A stretch of DNA of 7,782 bases from JBCBZH01 sp039815415 (GCA_039815415.1 JBCBZH010000212.1:1-7782), one strand, 5' to 3'. Shown: positions 1 through 6,956, numbered from the stretch's first letter. Notes: generated from the letters alone by a model not told the origin. Translations and numbers: made by a program.

Positions 1-423
1 CAGCCCGAGCTGGAGAGCCGTGCGGACATCCTGACGGAGCAGTACAATCTCACCATCAATGTGGAGGCCGCCACCACGGAGTCGATGGCGAAGACGCTGG
101 TGCTGCCCGCCGCTGTGCGCTACCTCGCCGAACTGGGAGAGGCCGCCGAGGTGGTCGATGACCTCGGACTGGACATCTCCGGCACGAAGGAAACCGCCAG
201 CATCGTCGTGGATCAGGTCAACGCCCTGCGCAAGGCGCTCGGGACGCTCTCGAAGGCCCGCACCGCCGCCCACAAGGCCAAGGACGAGGCCAAGGCGATG
301 AAGGACAAGGTCATCCCCGCGATGACCAAGGTCCGCGCCGCCTGCGACGCCCTCGAGCAGGAGGTCCCCGCCGACCTCTGGCCGCTGCCGACCTACCGCG
401 AGATGCTCTTCTCTGGCAAGTAG
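1..423 (+). CDS. glnN: Glutamine synthetase type III, C-terminal part (5' end outside window)
   Basis: The frame is open from base 1 to a TAG at 421-423, giving 140 residues with no start, so this is the 3' end of a longer gene. The helical segment YNLTINVEAATTESMAKTLV followed by LPAAVRYLAEL, and the tail DLWPLPTYREMLFSGK, match the C-terminal region of type III glutamine synthetases, where the family typically reads like YNISLNIEAL..M...LPAV..Y and ends YWPFPTYGDLLFSV. The family is about 700 residues long, so roughly the last fifth is here and the catalytic barrel is upstream. The enzyme joins ammonia to glutamate using ATP, in the cytoplasm, and this type is common in Bacteroidota. A GTG at 61 is an internal codon, not a start, because the homology begins before it. 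The gene converges on the minus-strand gene ending at 463. glnN is the usual symbol for this type; the assignment rests on recalled family motifs. Confidence 0.88.
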   Translation, partial: QPELESRADILTEQYNLTINVEAATTESMAKTLVLPAAVRYLAELGEAAEVVDDLGLDISGTKETASIVVDQVNALRKALGTLSKARTAAHKAKDEAKAMKDKVIPAMTKVRAACDALEQEVPADLWPLPTYREMLFSGK

Positions 424-439
424 CTCTCGTCAGTTCTGT

Positions 440-459
440 TCGCCAGCTCGAGCTGGCGA
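440..459. repeat. Perfect 20-bp palindrome between convergent genes; candidate bidirectional terminator and copy of a reiterated motif
   Basis: TCGCCAGCTCGAGCTGGCGA is a perfect inverted repeat with no spacer. It begins 16 bp after the glutamine synthetase stop and ends 3 bp before the stop codon of the convergent gene. As RNA it could fold into a hairpin from either strand, though the loop must borrow bases from the centre of the palindrome and no U-tract follows. Each half is a copy of the TCGCCAGCTCGA motif seen at other gene ends in the window. Confidence 0.6.
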
Positions 460-462
460 CGA

Positions 463-1125
463 TCAGCCCGCCGCCCGCTCCGGTTCGCCCGGGGCGGGCG
501 GTGCCATGTCGGGTACCCCGACAGCGTCGTGGAGGAAGCTGCGGAGGCGGTTCATCTGGTCGCGGCCCTGATGTTGGCCGTAGCGCGCGAATCCATAGGT
601 GATGAGCGCCCCAATGGCGGCGACGGGAAGCAGGCCGAGCGCCCATGGTGATTGATTGAGTGTCCACTGCGCATAGGCAAATCCGAGAGCGCCGAGCGCT
701 CCGAAGATGCAGGCCGCATAGGCCGCGATGAACAAGCTCCAGATTGCCGGCTTCGGCCCGAACAGGCCTCGTACGAGCGTTCCGTCGGGGTGGCCTCCGA
801 TGTCGAGCGACAGGAACGGAGACCACACGCGCTCCTCTGCGTGGAGGACGTAGAGGACGGCGTGATCGGAGAAGACCCGTCCGCGGAAGGGCGCGCCTGG
901 CGTCTCGAGCGCAGACCGAAGTCGTGTGAGCACCTCCTCCGGCTGGCGCGGGGCGACGAAGTCGAATCGGGGGCGCAGCCGTGCAGGCACGGAACGGGGG
1001 TGAGGGTTCGGTCCGAAACGTACGGCGTATCCATCTACTGGGAGCCTCACACGTTGCTCCGGCGCGTAATCGGCGATTCGGGCGAGACGCCGATTCGTTG
1101 CTGGTGGGAGCCAGGGACACGGCAT
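463..1125 (-). CDS. Two-helix membrane protein of unknown function
   Basis: This is a 220-residue protein that I cannot assign to a named family. Residues 1-125 look soluble and rich in Arg and Pro, with a beta-rich stretch near 83-110 (RVFSDHAVLYVLHAEERVWS). Two hydrophobic helices follow, at about 127-152 (IWSLFIAAYAACIFGALGAL and onward) and 160-181 (PWALGLLPVAAIGALITYGF). After them comes a short charged helix (QGRDQMNRLRSFLHDAV, about 187-203) and a Pro/Ala tail. The likely topology is two passes with both ends in the cytoplasm. The ATG at 1125-1123 was chosen over an in-frame TTG at 1236 because the extra 37 residues are low-complexity and would run into the promoter region of the divergent gene; a GAGG lies about 10 bases upstream of the chosen ATG. 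It is divergent from the SBBP gene and convergent with glutamine synthetase, so it is probably transcribed alone. Confidence 0.72.
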   Translation of the reverse strand: MPCPWLPPATNRRLARIADYAPEQRVRLPVDGYAVRFGPNPHPRSVPARLRPRFDFVAPRQPEEVLTRLRSALETPGAPFRGRVFSDHAVLYVLHAEERVWSPFLSLDIGGHPDGTLVRGLFGPKPAIWSLFIAAYAACIFGALGALGFAYAQWTLNQSPWALGLLPVAAIGALITYGFARYGQHQGRDQMNRLRSFLHDAVGVPDMAPPAPGEPERAAG

Positions 1126-1240
1126 GGTGTGTCTGCCTCGGGCACGCCAGCTGGGACGTGGCTCCTCCGATCCGGCGGGGGGCTCGCTTGGGACACTCTG
1201 GATAGGGTGCGTTAGGTACAAGGGCAAGAATAACAAGACA

Positions 1241-1271
1241 TTGCTTCGGGGTTATTTCTCCGCTACCCTTG
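1241..1271 (+). promoter_or_regulatory. Candidate Bacteroidota-type promoter for the SBBP-repeat gene
   Basis: TTG at 1241-1243 and TACCCTTG at 1264-1271 are separated by 20 bp. This fits the -33 TTG / -7 TANNTTTG promoter of Bacteroidota, with one mismatch in the -7 box. Transcription would begin near 1278, leaving a leader of about 22 bases before the ATG at 1300. No Shine-Dalgarno sequence is present; the bases just before the ATG read CCTCCT, which resembles the 16S rRNA tail rather than its complement. Confidence 0.42.
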
Positions 1272-1299
1272 GTCTGTATCGCTCTCGCGAAGACCTCCT

Positions 1300-3576
1300 A
1301 TGCGCCTGTTCCTGCTGTTCATCCTTGCTGGTGTTCTTTCAGTGGCTCACGCTGCCACACCTCTCCGGTTTGAGCCGAATCTCGGCCAGTCGGAGACGGA
1401 GGTTGCGTTCCTGGCGCGCGGCCCTGTCTCATCGCTCTTCCTGACCGAGCACAGCGTGCATCTTCGGGCTGGCGACCGGGGGCTCGTGCTGCACTGGAAT
1501 GCAGAGGCGATGCCCCAAGGCGTCGAGGTGCTTCCGGGACGGACGCACTACCTCCGGGGGCAGGATGCGAATCACTGGGTGCGCGACGTGCCTGGGTATG
1601 CCGCTGTTCGGTATACCGATCTCGCTCCGGGCATCGACCTGACGTTGGGCGCACAGCCGGAAGGGCTTCGCCTGCATCTCGACCTTGCTCGCGATGCGGA
1701 CCTGAGCACGATGGCATGGACGCTCGAAGGCGCCGATGCGCTGGCCCTTGCACCCGACGGGAGCGTGCTGGCGATGCTCAGCGGAACCACCTATCGGCTT
1801 CCTGCGCCCACGGTCCAGCGAGCTGGCGACGCCCTGCGCAGCCGGTTTGTCTTTGACGGTTCGTCCCTTCGCATCGCGGCATCGGACATCACGACGCCGA
1901 GTGCGACGGCCACAGCGCCTCGCGCTGTCGACCCATACACCACCTTCCTCGGTGGCACGGGCGATGAGGAGGGCATCCATGTCACCGTTGGCCCCGACGG
2001 AGCCGCCTACCTCACGGGCAACACCAGCTCGGCGGACTTTCCGGCCACCGAGGGCACTCCAAGTGGAGGGCCTGACGTGTTCGTTACCAAGCTGGCGCCG
2101 GATGGGGCGACGCTCGTCTACTCCGTCATCCTGGGTGGGAGCGAGCCAGACTTTGGATTCGGCATCGCACGTCTCGAAGATGGCTCGGTGATGGTCACAG
2201 GCGAGACCGGGTCGCCCGACTTCCCCACGACGACTGGGGCCCTTGAGGAGTCCTTCAACGGTACCATCGATGCCTTCGTGATTCACCTCAACCCGATGGG
2301 CGACGATGTGCTCTACAGCACGTACCTCGGCGGCTCGAGCGTAGATGCCGCTCGCAATGTGAGCGTGGACGCTACAGGCCATGCATACATCATCGGATTC
2401 ACCAGCTCGGGCGACTTCCCGACGACGCCGGGCGTTGTGATGCCCTCCGCAGCAGGTCTTGGAGACGCCTTCGCGGCCAAGCTCAGCCCGAGTGGCGATG
2501 GTCTTGTCTGGAGCACCTACCTCGGCGGTTCAGCTGAGGACAGAGCCTTCGATAGTGCTCTGCTCGGGGATGAGTTGTTCATAACCGGGCAGACGGAGTC
2601 CTCGGACCTGATGACGACGACGGGTGCGTTCGATGAGACGTTCAACGGGGGGACGGACGCCTGGGTGGCCCACCTGTCTCCCAGTGCGGAGGCCTTTGTA
2701 TATGCGACCTATCTCGGCGGTTCAGGCCCAGACATGGGTGAAGGCATCGCAGTCAACGAGGCGGGGGAGGCGTTTGTCGCGGGAATCACAGAGTTTGATT
2801 TTCCGGTTTCGCCCGGAGCAGCGTTCCCCGACTCGCCAGGAAGCGAGGACGCGTTTCTCGCTCTCCTCTCGCCGGACGGGGCCTCGCTGCCCTATTCCAC
2901 CTACTATGGAGGCAACGATCTCGATTTTGGCTGCGATGTGGCGCTCGATGAGATGGGGTTGCCCGTGATTGTGGGTAAGACCAATTCGTTGGATCTGCCC
3001 ATCACACGGGACGGCCCTCAGACCACATTCGGTGGCATTACGGATGGGTTCTACGCGCGGTTCGACCCGTCTCTCTCAGGAATAGCGTCGTTCCTCAATG
3101 GCACCTATCTCGGGGGAGACAAGCCGGATATCGCGCACACCGTTGTCGTCGGCCTCGACGGGCTGGCGGTTATCGGTGGATTCGCCGAATCGTCCGATTT
3201 TCCCACCACGTCCGGCACGTTCAGCGAGACGTTCAATGGAGGCATCAAAGACGCGTTCATCGCCCGCATCCCGGCTGACTTTGTGGCGGTGGCCGCAGAC
3301 CCAGAGCCCTCAGAAACGGTCCAGCTCTCTGCAGCGCACCCCAATCCATTCTCGCCCCAGACGACGCTCCTGCTTACGGTTGAGCGTCCGCAACACGTCC
3401 ATGCTGTGTTGACCGATGTGCGAGGCCGTACCGTTGTCACGGTGCGCTCGGGCCTTGTGCCTGCCGGAACGACTCCGCTCGTTGTCGAGGGAGAGGATCT
3501 GCCGAGTGGGATCTACATGCTCCGCGTGACCGGCGACGGGTTTGCGATGAACCGCTCGCTGACACTCCTGAGGTAG
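1300..3576 (+). CDS. Secreted SBBP-repeat beta-propeller protein with T9SS sorting domain
   Basis: The product has 758 residues. Residues 1-18 (MRLFLLFILAGVLSVAHA) are a signal peptide with an AHA|A cleavage site. Residues about 19-200 form the N-terminal domain usual in SBBP proteins (FEPNLGQSETEVAFLARG near 23-40). Seven repeats follow, each beginning with a variant of YSTYLGG at residues 213, 274, 339, 404, 468, 532 and about 600. They carry recurring D-FPTT-GA, DAFV--L-P-G and YSTYLGG elements, as expected for a seven-bladed propeller ending near 660. A short Glu/Pro linker leads to the C-terminal domain from 680 (HPNPFSP, then TDVRGR, then LPSGIYMLRV), typical of T9SS cargo. The protein should cross the inner membrane by Sec and the outer membrane by T9SS, to be released or held at the surface. 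Ligand and function are unknown; no catalytic motif is visible. It is monocistronic, with a promoter candidate upstream and a hairpin downstream. A/T-ending codons look more frequent than in the kinase domain downstream. Confidence 0.9.
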   Translation: MRLFLLFILAGVLSVAHAATPLRFEPNLGQSETEVAFLARGPVSSLFLTEHSVHLRAGDRGLVLHWNAEAMPQGVEVLPGRTHYLRGQDANHWVRDVPGYAAVRYTDLAPGIDLTLGAQPEGLRLHLDLARDADLSTMAWTLEGADALALAPDGSVLAMLSGTTYRLPAPTVQRAGDALRSRFVFDGSSLRIAASDITTPSATATAPRAVDPYTTFLGGTGDEEGIHVTVGPDGAAYLTGNTSSADFPATEGTPSGGPDVFVTKLAPDGATLVYSVILGGSEPDFGFGIARLEDGSVMVTGETGSPDFPTTTGALEESFNGTIDAFVIHLNPMGDDVLYSTYLGGSSVDAARNVSVDATGHAYIIGFTSSGDFPTTPGVVMPSAAGLGDAFAAKLSPSGDGLVWSTYLGGSAEDRAFDSALLGDELFITGQTESSDLMTTTGAFDETFNGGTDAWVAHLSPSAEAFVYATYLGGSGPDMGEGIAVNEAGEAFVAGITEFDFPVSPGAAFPDSPGSEDAFLALLSPDGASLPYSTYYGGNDLDFGCDVALDEMGLPVIVGKTNSLDLPITRDGPQTTFGGITDGFYARFDPSLSGIASFLNGTYLGGDKPDIAHTVVVGLDGLAVIGGFAESSDFPTTSGTFSETFNGGIKDAFIARIPADFVAVAADPEPSETVQLSAAHPNPFSPQTTLLLTVERPQHVHAVLTDVRGRTVVTVRSGLVPAGTTPLVVEGEDLPSGIYMLRVTGDGFAMNRSLTLLR
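1936..3282 (+). repeat. Seven degenerate SBBP coding repeats (about 64 codons each)
   Basis: The units begin near 1936, 2119, 2314, 2509, 2701, 2893 and 3097, so the spacing is 61-68 codons. They are diverged at DNA level but keep short identical stretches, such as CTCGGCGGTTCA in units 4 and 5, and GAGACGTTCAA at 2636 and 3227. They encode the blades of the propeller in the surrounding gene. Such repeats can recombine, so blade number may vary between strains. Confidence 0.75.
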
Positions 3577-3579
3577 CTG

Positions 3580-3600
3580 TCGCCAGCTCGAGCGTTGGCA
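3580..3600. repeat. Reiterated motif copy just after the SBBP gene stop
   Basis: TCGCCAGCTCGA occupies 3580-3591, three bases after the TAG at 3574-3576. The right half (GCGTTGGCA) is an imperfect inverted copy, so this resembles a decayed version of the perfect palindrome at 440-459. Confidence 0.55.
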
Positions 3601-3601
3601 T

Positions 3602-3635
3602 CAGGCAAGACGGCCCCCGAGGAGGGGGCCGCCTG
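3602..3635. terminator. GC-rich hairpin, probable bidirectional terminator
   Basis: CGGCCCCC (3611-3618) pairs with GGGGGCCG (3624-3631) across a GAGGA loop. CAGG (3602-3605) can pair with CCTG (3632-3635) to lengthen the stem with a one-sided bulge. It lies 25 bp after the SBBP stop and 54 bp beyond the end of the minus-strand T9SS remnant, so it could stop transcription from both sides. There is no T-tract, so it is not a textbook intrinsic terminator, although T-poor hairpins are common in high-GC genomes. Confidence 0.6.
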
Positions 3636-3688
3636 CGAGCGTTCACGGCCTCACCCACCACAGAAGAGACCGCGCACGCAGGTGAGGA

Positions 3689-3979
3689 CTACCGGGCCAC
3701 TGTGAGCTGCTGCACCGCGACGCCGGAGCCCGCCCTCAGGCGCACCACGTACACGCCACTAGGAAGGCTCGACGCATCGAAGGCGGCATGGTGACGGCCT
3801 GCCGGATGGTCTCCCGAGAGTACTACCTCGAGCTGGCGACCCAACGCGTCGGAGACCGCCAGCTCGACGGTCGAGGCCTCGGGCAGGTGCGGGCGTACGA
3901 AGCCGGTGAACGAGATCGCCAGTCGGACCGCAGAGCCATGACCCTTCTCGTTGGGGCGATGCGTAGGAAGAGAGACCCC
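3689..3979 (-). pseudogene. Remnant of a T9SS C-terminal sorting domain (no start, rest of gene missing)
   Basis: On the minus strand 96 codons are open between a TGA at 3982-3980 and the TAG at 3691-3689, with no ATG in frame. The translation has the order of a T9SS sorting domain: RPNEKGHGSAVRLAISF, then ASTVELAVSDALGRQLEVVL, then SGDHPAGRHHAAFDASSLPS, then GVYVVRLRAGSGVAVQQLTV and AR at the end. DALGR, PAGRHHAAFDASSLPSGVY and the closing LTVAR are the diagnostic parts and parallel the tail of the neighbouring SBBP protein (DVRGR, LPSGIYMLRV, LTLLR). The upstream cargo part is absent: beyond the TGA nothing recognisable continues in any minus frame. I read this as the 3' end of a deleted secreted-protein gene, tail to tail with the SBBP gene. 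Two copies of the reiterated motif lie in it (3828-3839 and 3857-3867). A protein starting at a non-standard codon is possible but would lack a signal peptide. Confidence 0.72.
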
Positions 3980-4087
3980 TCATGTACACACCAGGGGCTT
4001 CATACTTCCACCCGCATGTTGCCGCGTCACCAGCGGAAGCCTCGGTGCGGAGTACGTTGTCGATTCTCGCTGGCCGCTCATTCGTCT
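3980..4087. other. Spacer with no recognisable gene
   Basis: I see no domain, RNA gene or clear promoter in this stretch. Frames here are short, and the one minus-strand frame starting at 3989 runs across the T9SS remnant in the wrong frame. No TTG plus TANNTTTG pair at suitable spacing was found before the kinase. It probably contains debris from the events that truncated the two neighbouring genes. Confidence 0.5.
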
Positions 4088-4214
4088 ATGCCCACCCTCC
4101 CCGATCATTCAGGAGTCGGTAGCCAACGGCTCCGAGGGCGAGGCCGATTGAAGCTTGCAGGTCATTGCCTTCATTGGCAGAGCCTCCCGGACCGATGAGC
4201 GATCCGAGCCCTGA
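4088..4214 (+). pseudogene. Possible collapsed remnant of an ECF sigma gene; also a 36-codon frame overlapping the kinase start
   Basis: The left end shares TCTATGCCCACC (4086-4097) with the start of the intact sigma gene at 7131 and CAGGAGTC (4110-4117) with 7176-7183. The right end has AGCCTC, a 3-base difference, then GACCGATGA, as at the end of the intact gene, and the sigma stop would align with TGA at 4212-4214. The distance from ATG to stop is 127 bp here against 636 bp in the intact gene, so most of it, including regions 2 and 4, would be deleted and the frame broken. As it stands, the ATG at 4088 opens 36 codons (MPTLPDHSGVGSQRLRG and onward) ending in TGA at 4196-4198, overlapping the kinase ATG as ATGA. 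It may serve only as a leader for translational coupling. The matches are short, so this reading is tentative. Confidence 0.38.
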
Positions 4215-6954
4215 GCGCTGGGCCGCCATCCGTGCCCTCTTCGACGCCGTCGCGGAGCTGCCCGTCGACGAGCAGGATGCCGCCCTCGACGCCGCCTGGC
4301 GCCAACTCGCGGGGGCCGATCGCCAGCTCGACGCTGCCCTCCGTTCCGAGGTCCGGGCGCTGCTCGACGCGGACGCGGCCGCCTCCGGCCTCGACCACAG
4401 CGCTCCCGAGCGTGCCGCCGAGCTGGTGATCGATGCCGATGATATGGCAGATGCGTCAGACACGGTCTCTGGCGCCGCCTTCGGCCCGTGGCAGGTCGAG
4501 CGTGAGATCGGACGTGGCGGCATGGGTGCCGTCTACCGCGTCGCCCGCGCCGACGGCGCCTACACCCAGCACGCAGCCCTCAAGCGCCTGACGCACGCCG
4601 GGCCCGGCCGCGCCGAGCGCTTCCGCCAGGAGCGCCAGATCCTCGCCCGCCTCGACCACCCCGGCATCGCCCGCCTGCTCGATGGCGGCGTGACGCCTCC
4701 GGCACCAGGCCACCCCGACGGCACGCCGTACCTGGTGATGGAGCACGTGGCCGGCGAGCCGATCACGCGCTACGCCGACCGACGCCAGCTCGACGTGGCT
4801 GCGCGGGTGCGGCTCTTCGTGCAGGTCTGCGACGCGCTGGCGTACGCCCACCGCCATCTGGTCGTCCACCGCGACGTGAAGCCGTCGAACGTGTTCGTGA
4901 CCGAGGAGGAAGACACGCCCCACGTGAAGCTTCTCGACTTCGGTGTGGCGAAGCTGCTCGCCGACGACCCCGACGCGGGTCTGACGCAGACCGGGCTGGC
5001 GCACCTGACGCCCGAGTACGCCGCGCCGGAGCAGGTCGAGGGCGGGGCCATCACCGCGGCCACCGATGTCTACGCGTTGGGCGTGCTGCTCTACGAGCTG
5101 CTGGCGGGGCAGCGGCCGTACGAGATCCCGCGCCCGACGCTCTCGTCGATCGTGGAGGTTGTGTGCCACACGCGCCCGGTGGCGCCGTCGGCGGTGGCCA
5201 CGGGTGACCGGCCTCGGGCGCTGCGAGGGGACCTGGACACGATCGTGATGAAAGCGCTGGCGAAGGAGCCGGAGCGACGCTACCGCTCTGCGCTTGAGCT
5301 GGGGGCGGATCTCACGCGCTATCTCGACGGGCATCCGGTGGAGGCACGGTCTCCGACGGTGGGGTACCGGGCGCGTCGGTTTGTGGGGCGCCACCGGACG
5401 CTGATCGGAGTGGCGCTGCTGGCGCTGGGGATCGCGCTCTCGGCGGTGGTGGTGTCGGCGCGTCGGGTGGTGGCCGAGCGGGACGTGGCGCGGCGTGCGG
5501 CGGCGGATGCCGCGGCAGTCGCGGAGGTGCAGGGGGAGATTCTCGAAGTCCTCGATCCCGCCTTCCGGGCTGAGCTGGATACCTCCAGCCAGAACGCTCG
5601 TGCACCGTCCATTACGGACGTCGTGGATCGGGCGCTCGACAAGGTGGAGCGCGCGTACGAGGAGAACCCGGCTGTGCTGGCGCGCTCCCTCGCCACGCTC
5701 GGCACCACGCTGTTCCATCGTGGAGAGCAGATCCGGGCCGACTCGCTGTTCGCCCGTGCCCTCGAGCTGAGGCGACCTCTCGCCCAGGCCAGGGATCCGG
5801 TAATCTGGGAGGCCCTCATTGGGCGGGGCCTCGTGGCCCGCAGGCAGGGGGACTATGCTGCTGCCCGTGCCTTCTTCCAAGAGGCTCTCGAGATCGAGCA
5901 AGCGCACCCCGACGTGCTGGAGAACCGAGAGAAGGGCACCACAGAGCTGTACCTCGCGGGAGTGCTGGAGGACCCATCAGAGCGAGAACGGGAACTCCTG
6001 CGGACTCTTACCGAGCGCAAGATCTCCTTGCCTGCAGGTGATATCGGAATCGCCCAGGCCCACAACGATCTGGCGACCTACTATTTCAGAAATGGCGACT
6101 CACAGCTGGCCTACGCCGAGTTCGCAACGGCGGAGCGAATCGCTCGAGGCACCTTTGGCGATTTGCATCCGGCTATGAGTGTGATCCGAACCAACATGGT
6201 GTTCACCCTGGGGCGGCTCGCCCGCTACGTGGAGGCCGAGCGCCTTGCGCGGATGGCGCTCGACGCAGCTGAACGCGGTGAACTAGGGCCTGCGCGCATG
6301 GGGGCGATGCACCATGCGCTCAGTCATCCGCTGCTCGCACAGAACCGCACTGAGGAGGCGGAGCGCGAGGTTCGAACGGCTCTGGGGTTTCTCAATGAGG
6401 CACATGGCGTGGATTCTCCCCCGACGAGGGCCGCGACCAAGGATCACATCATCCTGTTGATGGAGCTGGGGCGGGTGAACGAAGCCCTTGAGACGGCGTC
6501 TCACTGGGAGGCCGTTCAGCGTCGGGAGGAAGGCCGCGCCAGCGCGATGCCGCGCATCACCGTGGCGGCGTGCCTCTTCGCCAACGGGCAGCGAGCAGAA
6601 GCCATGGAGCGACTCGAGGGCGTATTGCGAGAGATGGAAGAAGGAGACATGGCTCCGGAAAGTCGCGTGGACATCCTGCACACAGCCGGCGACATGCTGC
6701 GAGCCTCTGGGGAGGCCGACCGGGCCGAGCCGATGCTTCGCGAAGCGCTTGATCGTTCGCGCTCGACCCTCGCCGACACGGCCTGGAGGGTTCAGCGCAT
6801 CCGCTTGTCCCTCGGGCTGGCGCTCGCGGATCTCGGTCGCGTGGAGGATGCCCGTCCTCATCTGGACGCGATCCGGGGGCGCTTCGGGCATGTGGGCTAT
6901 CCGGTGCCGGTGGAGGACCCGGAGGCGGCGATGGCCCGGATTGTCGGGACCTAG
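4195..6954 (+). CDS. Transmembrane Ser/Thr protein kinase with C-terminal TPR region
   Basis: The product has 919 residues. Residues 1-80 are a helical segment (SPERWAAIRALFDAVAELP) usual at the start of sigma-linked kinases. The kinase domain covers about 96-370: glycine loop GRGGMGAV (106-113), catalytic Lys130 in ALKRL, probable helix-C Glu146, catalytic loop HRDVKPSN (Asp227, Lys229, Asn232), DFG at 248-250 and APE at 277-279. All key residues are present, so it should be active. One membrane helix (about 403-422) and a short coiled coil (423-450) lead to TPR-like helical repeats over about 470-900. The kinase should face the cytoplasm and the TPR region the periplasm, a receptor-kinase layout. 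The ATG at 4195 was chosen over an upstream TTG (4165) because the second kinase starts at the equivalent ATG with the same PERWAAI. Related kinases sit beside an ECF sigma they regulate; here the upstream partner seems lost and an intact sigma lies 176 bp downstream. Kinase and TPR halves differ in codon use. Confidence 0.93.
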   Translation: MSDPSPERWAAIRALFDAVAELPVDEQDAALDAAWRQLAGADRQLDAALRSEVRALLDADAAASGLDHSAPERAAELVIDADDMADASDTVSGAAFGPWQVEREIGRGGMGAVYRVARADGAYTQHAALKRLTHAGPGRAERFRQERQILARLDHPGIARLLDGGVTPPAPGHPDGTPYLVMEHVAGEPITRYADRRQLDVAARVRLFVQVCDALAYAHRHLVVHRDVKPSNVFVTEEEDTPHVKLLDFGVAKLLADDPDAGLTQTGLAHLTPEYAAPEQVEGGAITAATDVYALGVLLYELLAGQRPYEIPRPTLSSIVEVVCHTRPVAPSAVATGDRPRALRGDLDTIVMKALAKEPERRYRSALELGADLTRYLDGHPVEARSPTVGYRARRFVGRHRTLIGVALLALGIALSAVVVSARRVVAERDVARRAAADAAAVAEVQGEILEVLDPAFRAELDTSSQNARAPSITDVVDRALDKVERAYEENPAVLARSLATLGTTLFHRGEQIRADSLFARALELRRPLAQARDPVIWEALIGRGLVARRQGDYAAARAFFQEALEIEQAHPDVLENREKGTTELYLAGVLEDPSERERELLRTLTERKISLPAGDIGIAQAHNDLATYYFRNGDSQLAYAEFATAERIARGTFGDLHPAMSVIRTNMVFTLGRLARYVEAERLARMALDAAERGELGPARMGAMHHALSHPLLAQNRTEEAEREVRTALGFLNEAHGVDSPPTRAATKDHIILLMELGRVNEALETASHWEAVQRREEGRASAMPRITVAACLFANGQRAEAMERLEGVLREMEEGDMAPESRVDILHTAGDMLRASGEADRAEPMLREALDRSRSTLADTAWRVQRIRLSLGLALADLGRVEDARPHLDAIRGRFGHVGYPVPVEDPEAAMARIVGT

Positions 6955-6956
6955 CC

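Noticed and set aside
652..1215. Plus-strand open frame of 187 codons opposite the membrane protein
   Set aside because: It is antisense to the frame with two clear hydrophobic helices, lacks any recognisable motif, and is Arg/Glu-rich as expected for a shadow frame.
1429..2382. Minus-strand open frame of 317 codons opposite the SBBP gene
   Set aside because: The plus strand has a signal peptide, seven repeats and a sorting domain. The antisense frame has none and is a composition artefact.
3602..3635. CRISPR repeat or small RNA gene at the GC-rich hairpin
   Set aside because: It is a single hairpin with no repeat-spacer periodicity, and no tRNA or rRNA signature is seen anywhere in the window. 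Its position at gene ends favours a terminator.
3759..3989. Minus-strand frame with ATG (MYMRGLSSYASPQ...) over the T9SS remnant
   Set aside because: It starts with an ATG, but the sorting-domain signature lies in a different minus frame; this one reads as Arg/Pro/Gly-rich noise.
4086..4190. Minus-strand tail ASIGLALGAVGYRLLNDRGG that looks like a membrane-protein C-terminus
   Set aside because: The hydrophobic stretch is short, and the frame continues as Ser/Ala/Arg-rich antisense of the kinase start, so there is no support for a real gene.
4456..5907. Long open frame (483 codons) on the minus strand opposite the kinase gene
   Set aside because: The translation is dominated by Arg, His and Pro with no domain. 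It lies fully antisense to a kinase with all catalytic motifs and arises from the strong G/C third-position bias.
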